From positions 1-64,000 of the forward strand of contig JAVSML010020400.1 of assembly GCA_038503035.1 (NCBI GenBank): a stretch of 64,000 bases of DNA, given 5' to 3'. Made by a program: the position numbers and the translations under genes. The stretch comes from Crocodylus rhombifer. Lineage: Eukaryota > Chordata > Crocodylia > Crocodylidae. The notes under the pieces were generated by a model, which did not search any database, was not told where the DNA came from, and was given only the letters and a program-made list of their open reading frames with translations. Shown here one piece after another: positions 57,150-64,000 of this stretch; position 1 is the stretch's first letter; each line of letters opens with the position of its first letter.

Positions 57150-58590
57150 TCCTCATGAGAAGTGCACCCGTCGGGCCTCAATCATTCAGTCCCGCGCCAC
57201 TCGGCTCTGGATATGTAGGGCGGTTCTTTGCTCTGTCCCTACGGTCTCAAGGTGTCGGTGTCTCTCCCCGGATGGTCTTAGCCCCTAATCCTGCCTGCCA
57301 CTACTTTGATGATTCTTTCAGTGGGGGGGCCTTGCCACCTGGGTATGTCTATCCAAGGCTTGAGGGTGGTGGTCTTCTGCGAGGCTCCAGCCTCCCCTGT
57401 ACCCCGCCCTGAACCCAGCCATGACAGAGTGCCGATGTTCTTTGCAGCCTTCCCTCCCTATACAGGATCTTATCTCTGGTCTTGCCTGGGTCCCATGATA
57501 CCCGTTAAGGGGCCTACATGCCCATCTAGGTCTCCTATCTAACAGGAGCTTCCTTAATGCTGGGAGCTCTTGGCTTTTGGTTATCCTACGTCCTGCTCTC
57601 TTCCCAAAAGCGGAAACAACGGAGAAACAAACTGAAACTGACAACGAAAGTTACCTACAACGATGGAGCTCCTCTGATTATTACCCACAGGCAGCTTAGT
57701 ACTAGCTTGCCCCTACTCGTGCGGTCCCACCACCAGTTATTCCGTCTGTGCCACCTTTTTCCCCTTTTCTTTTTTTCCTTAGTGTAAAATATATTAAACC
57801 AACCCTCGACGCCCCTCCTAGCATGAACTATTGATTTTTCTCTGAAGAGTCACTGATTCTATTCTCAGTTGCATCAACTGCTGTCGTGGCCATTTACCTC
57901 CCTCATGGGAAGTTCCTTGGGACCGGGCTAATGCCTATAAGCATCCCTCTTGACCCGGTGCCTTGCGTCCTGTGGATCCCTCTTTTCTCCAGGGGTTTCT
58001 CACCAGAGTACTCGCTCACCGGGTCTCCGGAGCCTCTTCCCAGGGTCCTTCAACATGCAGCATGGATACCTCTTTTTCCCTTGGTCTGGCAACAGCATCT
58101 CTCTCTTGAAGATCTCCAGGGCAACCTCCTATCCTGTGGGAGGTATGCTTGTCTGTTCCCTCCTCCGAGACGGGTCCTGGGGATACTTCCCCCGTGCTTC
58201 TCCTCAGTCTCCTCTCTCCCTCCGCCTCACCAGCCACTCTTCTTATTTCATCGTGCCGGGCTCCTCCCTCCTATCACCAGCTGGCCAAACTTTTAAAAAG
58301 ACGTGGCTAATGAGCCACTCCCATCGCCGCTTCCAGTCCCACCGCAGTTCCTGCTGCAGGTGAGGAGTTTTTGTTTGTTCTCCCCTTCTCTGTGTTTCCC
58401 ATGGGGTGTGTCGGCTCCCGGGGGTCCTCCTTGACCCTTCGGGGTCCATTTCTTGCCTTTTCCCTGGGACAAGGAGAAAATGGACCGCAGCTTTGGGAGG
58501 CACAAGGGGCCACGGAAGAAAAATAAATTGCTAATTGATGTACGCATAGGAGACACCATTTTCCCATTATTATTCAGTGAGTATGGTCTG
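57150..58590. mobile_element. CpG- and pyrimidine-rich insertion inside the Gypsy element
   Basis: Between the gag knuckle and the protease relic lies about 1.4 kb of different composition, rich in C, T and CpG on the plus strand. ORFs of 75-137 codons occur on both strands (for example 57886-58296 plus and 58243-58503 minus), but no domain is recognisable. It ends near GGAGACACCATTTTCCC. Because it separates two Gypsy parts it should be a later insertion. Its class is unknown: an LTR, a DIRS-like piece or processed host DNA are all possible. Confidence 0.4.
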
Positions 58591-58985
58591 CATACATGGG
58601 GTGTCCTATACTTATGAAAGAAGAAAGATTAGGCTCACCATGCTGGGGTGAACTGAAGAGATAGCCTTCAGCTTAGCCAAAATCTTACCATGTCCCATGC
58701 TACTCAGCATTGATTGGCCTCACCTGAGAGATGTGATGACCAAAGCTATGAAAAACCCTGAAGGGAAAGATTCTCTGACTCGTTCTAGCGAAATACACTT
58801 TGGGGATCCAACAGACCCAGGACACAAGGAGCTGGACTTGGGCCAAGTGATAGGCGGCAGCAATTTCCAAGAGTAACAGAACAAGGAACCACTGTTTCAG
58901 ACCATCTTACAGGAGCGCTTGGTCAAAAGAGAAAAGCATATACTGGATCCCCAGCTAATGAAGCAGAACCCACATTTCGAGGTAA
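58591..58985 (+). pseudogene. Gypsy-type protease end and linker, decayed
   Basis: The plus-strand frame near 58690-58800 gives ST/IDWPHLRDVMTKAMKNPEGK, like the LGTDWP-type block at the end of Gypsy proteases. A linker follows with LDLGQVIGGSNFQE, TILQERLVKREKHI and PQLMKQNPHFEV, which normally leads into the integrase zinc finger. The catalytic D-S/T-G triplet is not visible. Frame breaks are present. Confidence 0.5.
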
Positions 58986-60237
58986 GTGACAGCATTTTAT
59001 ACTAGGTGGAAAGGAGGAGGGATGGGGAGAAGCGAGCTCAGATTCTGGTACCCCATCCTTACTGGACACCCCTACTCCAAGTGGCACACACTCTCCCCAT
59101 GGGTGGGGGGGTATCTGGGATGGGAGAAAATTGAGGCATGCCTCATTAACAAGGTATTTTGGCTTGGAATAAATAAAATGATTGAGCGGTATTGCTGGGA
59201 GTGCCCTGCTAGAAAACAGTAGGGATGAAGCCACCAAAGCACCCCTGATGCCTCTACCATTAGTGGGAGATCCCTTTGATAGAATTGCTGTACCCTTCCC
59301 CTGCAGCCAAGCCAGATACCAATTCATGCTAGTGATCATAAACCATGAGACTTGGTTCCCGGAAGCGGTACCACTATAGTTTATGACAGCGCCCAAGATC
59401 ACTGAAGTCCTGATGAAATGAATGGCATGAGTGGGGATCCCACAAGACATTCTCAGTGACCAAGGGAAAAAACATTATCTTGACCATATTGAAGGGAGTA
59501 TGTAAGACCTTACAGATAAAACATCTTAGGACATTGGTGTACCATCCCCAGGAGGACAATCTTGTTGAAAGATTTAAACAAACCCTGAAGGGCATGATCT
59601 GTGCATGCAGACAGGGGAACCCAAGCAAGTGGGAAGACATGTTACCCACCTTGTTGTTTTCAGTTCAGGGAGTCCCACAGGCCTCCAAGCAATACACTCC
59701 TTTTGAAGTAGTGTATGGACACAGAGCCCGCATGCTGATAGATGTTATCTGTGAGGGCTGGACAGCGAAAGTCAGTATGCCAAGAGTCATGTCAGACTTT
59801 TGAGAAAGCTGGAGAAAACCCATAACATTGCCCAGGAAAACCTGGGTAAAAGCCAAGTCAGGCAAAAGAAGTTCTATGGCAGACAAGCACAGGTAAGAGA
59901 GCTCCAAGAAAGAGACCAGGTGCTGGTAATGTTGCCAGACAGCCCACATAAATTATTGGCCCAATGGCAGGGCCTATTTCAGATCACCAGGAAAGTGGGC
60001 CCTGTTAATTATGTGCTGCTAAGGACTAAACAAGTTCACAGAAGCCAAATATATCATGTCAACCTCTTCAAGAAGTGGCACCCCAGGAGAGGGTGGCTAA
60101 TGCAGAGGAGTGGAGATTTAGATGCCTTAGGGGGACCAGAAATGCCACTAGAAAGAAGGGTACTTCCCCAGGTGGAGAAGGCATTACAAAATGAGCAGCA
60201 AGAGGAGTTAAAAACTATCATCAGTGGGAGTGTGTAG
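58986..60237 (+). pseudogene. Gypsy-type integrase with GPY/F module, broken
   Basis: The sequence starts with the zinc-finger region, whose CWEC pair is at 59197-59208. The catalytic core follows: PLMPLPLVGDPFDRIAVPFP near 59249-59301, where the first catalytic Asp expected after AV is not seen; then ETWFPEAVPL; then DILSDQG (59446-59466) with the second Asp; then LVYHPQEDNLVERFKQTLKG (59536-59594) with the Glu. The C-terminal part (59800-60237) has LVMLPDSPHKLLAQWQGLFQ, VGPVNYVL and QIYHVNLFKKWHPR, the GPY/F module. There are frame changes at about 59220, 59380, 59500 and 59800. The last stop is supplied by the element inserted at 60231. The enzyme would have inserted the element's cDNA. 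Confidence 0.8.
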
Positions 60238-60847
60238 ATGAAACGGGGCCCTAAATCGAAGTGGTGGGTTTTTAAAAACACCACTTCAATTCAGGGCCCT
60301 TAAACCTCCATGTCGTGCACACACTGACTTACCTGTCTCTCCAGCAGTGGGGAGGAGAGGGCAAGCTGCCAGCAGGTGAAGTGGTCCTTGGGCTGCTGGG
60401 GGGGGAGCTGGTGCAGTGGCAGCCCTCCCAGGTGGCACCTGCCCACAGGCACCCAGCTGGGGAAAGCACTGGGCCCCCACACCCATGGAAGGAAGCACTG
60501 GGCCTCTGTGCAGCTCATGCATGCAGGCTCCACAGGGAGAAAAAAAACATCAGGCTTGCTGCTTTTTTTGGGTGGAGCCTGCCTTCCTGGGCTGCTGCAG
60601 GGCTTCCTGCAGAGCGCCTGAGCTTCACGGAGCCCAGTGCTTCACTCCGCAGCTGTAGGGGCACCAAACTAAAACTCAGAGGAGTTTTAGTTTGCTGTGC
60701 CCCAAGTCATTTAAGGTGCATTGCAGTGTCTAAAATAAATGCACAATTCTCTGCTGACACATGCAAACACCAACACCATAAAAGCAGTGCAAAAGCATTC
60801 AGCCCGCTTTAAAGTGCCATGCACATAGGCCGTCTTTTCCTCTACAC
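60231..60847. mobile_element. TIR element inserted between integrase and RT (about 617 bp)
   Basis: The left end TGTGTAGATGAAACGGGGCC and the minus-strand right end TGTGTAGAGGAAAAGACGGCC are imperfect TIRs. Just inside the left end is a hairpin (60246-60266 against 60279-60299, arms GGGCCCTAAATCGAAGTGGTG and its near complement, 12-base loop). The core (about 60340-60660) is GC-rich with no domain. Gypsy coding sequence flanks it on both sides in the expected order, which supports an insertion. A target duplication is not obvious. Confidence 0.6.
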
Positions 60848-61190
60848 ATGGCAAGTGATTTTCAGGATGTATTCAATGAAGTGACCAGGGAAGCCCGTGG
60901 AATAGCGCATAAGATGCAAACACTGGGGGGAGTTGCATAGTACGTGACCAATGTAGTACGTGCCACAGCAACTATGGACAGCGGTCAAAAAGGAAATTGA
61001 AGACTGAGGAATCAAGAGGCCCCTGGAGAAGCCCCCTTGTAATTGTGCCAAAGCCAGATGGAAACCTAAGATTGTGTATGGACTACCACAAAGTCAACAA
61101 GGTAGCAGTATTTGATTCATTCCCAATGCCAAGGATGATAAGTTAGAAAAGATAGGTACTGCCAAATACATTTCAACATTAGACCTCATG
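60848..61190 (+). pseudogene. Gypsy-type reverse transcriptase fragment, downstream of integrase
   Basis: The plus-strand frames give DFQDVFNEVTREARGIAHKM (from 60854), the classic start of Gypsy RT. A broken region follows, then CAKARWKPKIVYGL-like sequence in the place of the VPKPDG/CVDYR block, FIPNAKDD (PMPR block, frameshifted), and EKIGTAKYISTLDL (61145-61185). Similarity stops before the catalytic Y-x-D-D block and RNase H is not visible, so the copy is truncated. It lies on the same strand as, but downstream of, the integrase. Canonical Ty3/Gypsy has RT before integrase. Confidence 0.75.
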
Positions 61191-64000
61191 GTGGACCCCG
61201 GTCTAAGATTTGCACCCGCTACCCCTTTCCCACCAAAGGGTGAATGTGTGTTCTGCTTGTTACTGATCTAAACTATGCCACTTACAGAAAATCACATAAC
61301 TTAGCATCACAATTCTGCTTTGGCCTTTTTGAATGTCTGTACCTAGCCTTAGGAATCTCAAAGCACTGGTAGGAAATGCAACTAGAATCCAATATAAAAC
61401 ATTTTTTTTTAAGTAAATGCTCATTTAATTTTAGTAGTGTTGGGATTATGCTAAAATTATTCATTTTAACTGACAATTGGCCAGCTAGAGAATAATGTCT
61501 GGCGGATCATGACCCAGCTGTGGTATTTTAGTAGGTTCTACAAAAGTCAAGTTATTGTTGCAATGAATCCAAAGATAACAAAATTCTCTGTCACTGTCCC
61601 AAGATTCTAAATGCAGGAGGAAACACTTAAAATTACCAATATTCTTGGTTTTCCAAGTGCCCCAGTGTCGCTACAAGTTTTGTAAAATTTCAGTTTCATC
61701 CCAGTTTGTGCCGATTGTCCTGTTCCTTCACTTTTTAAAATAAACATCTGTTTTTAGCCATAACTCAAAACTAATTTATCACTGCTGTGATGCACAGACA
61801 TAAACACTGGTTGACCTCAGCATTATCATGGCGCTGTTCAACAGCATTTGTTGCAACTTCCGTCTCTCCACATTGCCATGTTGTGTTTCATGGTGGTCAG
61901 CAGCAAAAGTTTTTGCAGTTTACTTACAAGATTATATTAAGCTCAAGAAAGAGTTTATATTTTCTTGAAAAAAACATTCACAGCTATGATTTGCACAACA
62001 AACAATTACCCATTGCTCACAGGGGCAAAACAGACAACTACTCACATCAAAACATGAGTATCAAAGGGCTCTACGTACCACAAAGTTCAAACTTATGGTT
62101 AACCAAAGGTCCTGTAAAAGTGAACAGCAAGAGCCAATGAACCTGTTCTGGTAGCAAGAGAGAGTAATTAGATCTACCATTCATTTGCAAAGCTCCATAC
62201 CACAAAAACATCAAAGAAGATGTTTGGACCTGAATATATTTCAGCCTGGGCTGAAACTGAAACAACTAAGGCTATGAACCCACATCTAAATGACCTGGGA
62301 GAATTCTCCTGGCTTTGTTTACTGGTGGAAAAACTTAGCTAGAGATGCCTATCCAGATATTTGAATACTGAACCCCCTGAAGAGCAGAGAGTTTGCAGTC
62401 CTGATGCTGTGCAGACAGAGGGGCCCTTTGCATACATCTCAGTGTGATCTGAAGGCTCCCTCAGTCTGGCTAGAGACAGATGGCAGCAATGCACAGGACA
62501 GCCCTTCTTGGATGACCCAGACTGCTCAGAGTCAGCCTGTGTCTACCTGTAGCACAATGTGAGGATTGTGAAGGGGACAGCTCTTCTGCCTGCTCAGCTG
62601 GAAAAGTAGAGTCCAACAAGGGACACTGTCTCCCTGAGTGGGGAGGAAACAGAGTGCCCCGGGATGTTGGAGGACTGGGCTGTGGCTTCTTTCAGAATAG
62701 AATGTATACAAACATTTGTTCTCCCAGGATAAATTCTTCTGGGAGTAATTTAACCCTAGTTGTTCCTGGGCATTTTTTTCCCACAACAGTCATTTTTGCT
62801 CTGGGAGAAAAGTTCTTAACATCTATATACAGTTGTCTTCCACTGAGAGGTAAGTGACTACTCCAAAAGAAATTGAACATCTGTATGCGGCCTATGACTG
62901 CTATGCTGACTCCCTTTTCTCAGAAAGAAACAAGAGCAATATTGAAAGAAGTAACATTCTTGATTTCTGTTGTTAGCACATCTAATCAAATGCACATTGA
63001 TGTGGCTTCAGTTTTTGTGCGATAATTCAAGCTTTCTAGAGGCAGTTGAGCAACACTATTGGAATTAAATGATACACCAGAAGAAACAGCAAAAACACCT
63101 GTATATTACTTAATAACAACACTGAGGAAAGAAATATCAAGAAGAAATAAATAATTTTCTCTGCAGACAAAAGCAATGCAAATTTTAGGAGAGCTTGCTC
63201 AAACTGAAAAAGACAAAGTTTAGTCTCACAGGACAAGTGATTTATCATTTTGGTAGTATTGCTCATATAACATACAAAACTAGAAAATCGCCACTGACCT
63301 CTTCCCACACCACTATGTGTATTCATGAAAATATACAAGTACTTTTACATGTATATCATTTGAGCACAGGAACTAAAGAAGTTTTACAAAGGCATTGATA
63401 TGCTATAAAGTTACTCTGGGATATAGCAACAATCAACTATTGCTGATTCCAGCTGTTGAGTGAGTCCTTCAAATTTATGGCAGTATGAAGTCTTATGTCA
63501 CATCTCAAAAAAAGTTTCCTACCACTCTGCAGAACTTGTCTGAGAAACAAGCATCTAAAGGCAAACCATTAGTTTCTGAATGGTCAGTGAACACTTTTCA
63601 ACTCAGTTATCAAGAGATTAGAATAAGAAAATTGTAGAGCCATTGAAGCAGCTGAAGAGTTGCAGTGTTTGAGAGCAAACAGCAGGAAGAAAGACAAGAG
63701 GATTTCATTGGGCTGAGGGCTAAAGAGCTGCTGAAGAAGTTACCAGATAAATGTGTTGTGGACTACACAAATTCCCTTAACCAGGTTTTTTTTTTAATTG
63801 TGTATTTATTTATTTTATGGCAGAGAGAAAAAGTTTTTGGACAAATGGGACTCAATGACAGAATATAAATCTATTCCTGGGTACTCCTGAAGCTAGCTCA
63901 GAACTGGATATCCATGGAAAAGTGATTTCCTTTGTCACTTTGCAAACAACCCTGCCTCTTGATAAAAAATTTTTCTGTATTTAATACAGCATTGTATGTT
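61191..64000. other. Low-copy AT-rich DNA, no gene seen
   Basis: No recognisable coding sequence or structured repeat in the last 2.8 kb. T-runs lie near 61400 and 63787. ORFs up to 117 codons have no domains. Confidence 0.5.

Noticed and set aside
57886..58503. ORFs on both strands in the CpG-rich insertion, considered as retroviral or DIRS gag
   Set aside because: No capsid, nucleocapsid or recombinase motif could be seen, and opposite-strand frames are equally open.
1..64000. CRISPR arrays, bacterial operons, riboswitches or phage modules
   Set aside because: No regularly spaced direct repeats with unique spacers, no ribosome-binding sites ahead of dense ORFs, and repeat content typical of a reptile genome.

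Overview
The window looks like intergenic or intronic DNA of an amniote vertebrate, most likely a crocodilian (inference). I see no bacterial-style operons, no rRNA, no CRISPR array and no recognisable exon of a cellular gene. The recognisable coding sequence is transposon-derived: CR1 LINEs on both strands, a Ty3/Gypsy-type element, a Penelope-like element, a Myb/SANT-type DNA-transposon protein, a solo LTR and several terminal-inverted-repeat (TIR) elements. The CR1 3' ends, with tails built on CTATGAAA or ATTCTATG and a conserved block around GGTCAGAAGGGACCTGAGCA, are of the kind abundant in crocodilians. Species assignment needs a database search.

Layout. 1-3.1 kb: a 400-bp polypurine tract, a GC-rich block and a fold-back element. 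3.3-7.7 kb: a nearly full-length CR1 on the minus strand, with an ORF1 that keeps its esterase motifs and an ORF2 with two in-frame stops and RT frameshifts. 8.1-10.5 kb: a GC-rich decayed Myb/SANT-like gene on the minus strand. 11-19.3 kb: a fold-back element and at least five CR1 pieces, one of them 3 kb long, split by GC-rich and GT-rich minisatellite DNA. 19.3-38 kb: mostly low-copy AT-rich DNA with a tRNA-Leu-like relic, TIR elements, a hAT-like region and microsatellites. 38.4-40.8 kb: a CpG-rich block with an inverted CCAAT pair, a GC box, a TATA-like box and an approximately 90-bp minisatellite; it may be an LTR or a promoter. 41-47 kb: low-copy DNA with a long fold-back element and dinucleotide repeats. 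47.2-48.8 kb: Penelope-like pieces in opposite orientations bracketing a CR1 fragment. 48.85-49.02 kb: a compact hAT-like hairpin element with matching target duplications. 50.7-55.4 kb: a nested stack of TIR element, CR1 copies and a solo LTR. 55.5-61.2 kb: a degenerate Gypsy-type element in the order LTR-gag-protease-integrase-RT, with two later insertions. 61.2-64 kb: low-copy DNA.

How the parts relate. The element-encoded proteins would have served their own copying. CR1 ORF1 and ORF2 (esterase/RNA-binding, endonuclease, RT) drive target-primed reverse transcription. Gypsy gag/pol drives LTR retrotransposition, and the short TIR elements depend on transposases not encoded here. Most copies are visibly dead. 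The most unusual item is the Gypsy-type element, whose integrase lies upstream of RT as in the Gmr1 group. Next are the Penelope-like fold-back and the five-layer nest, which gives a relative dating series.
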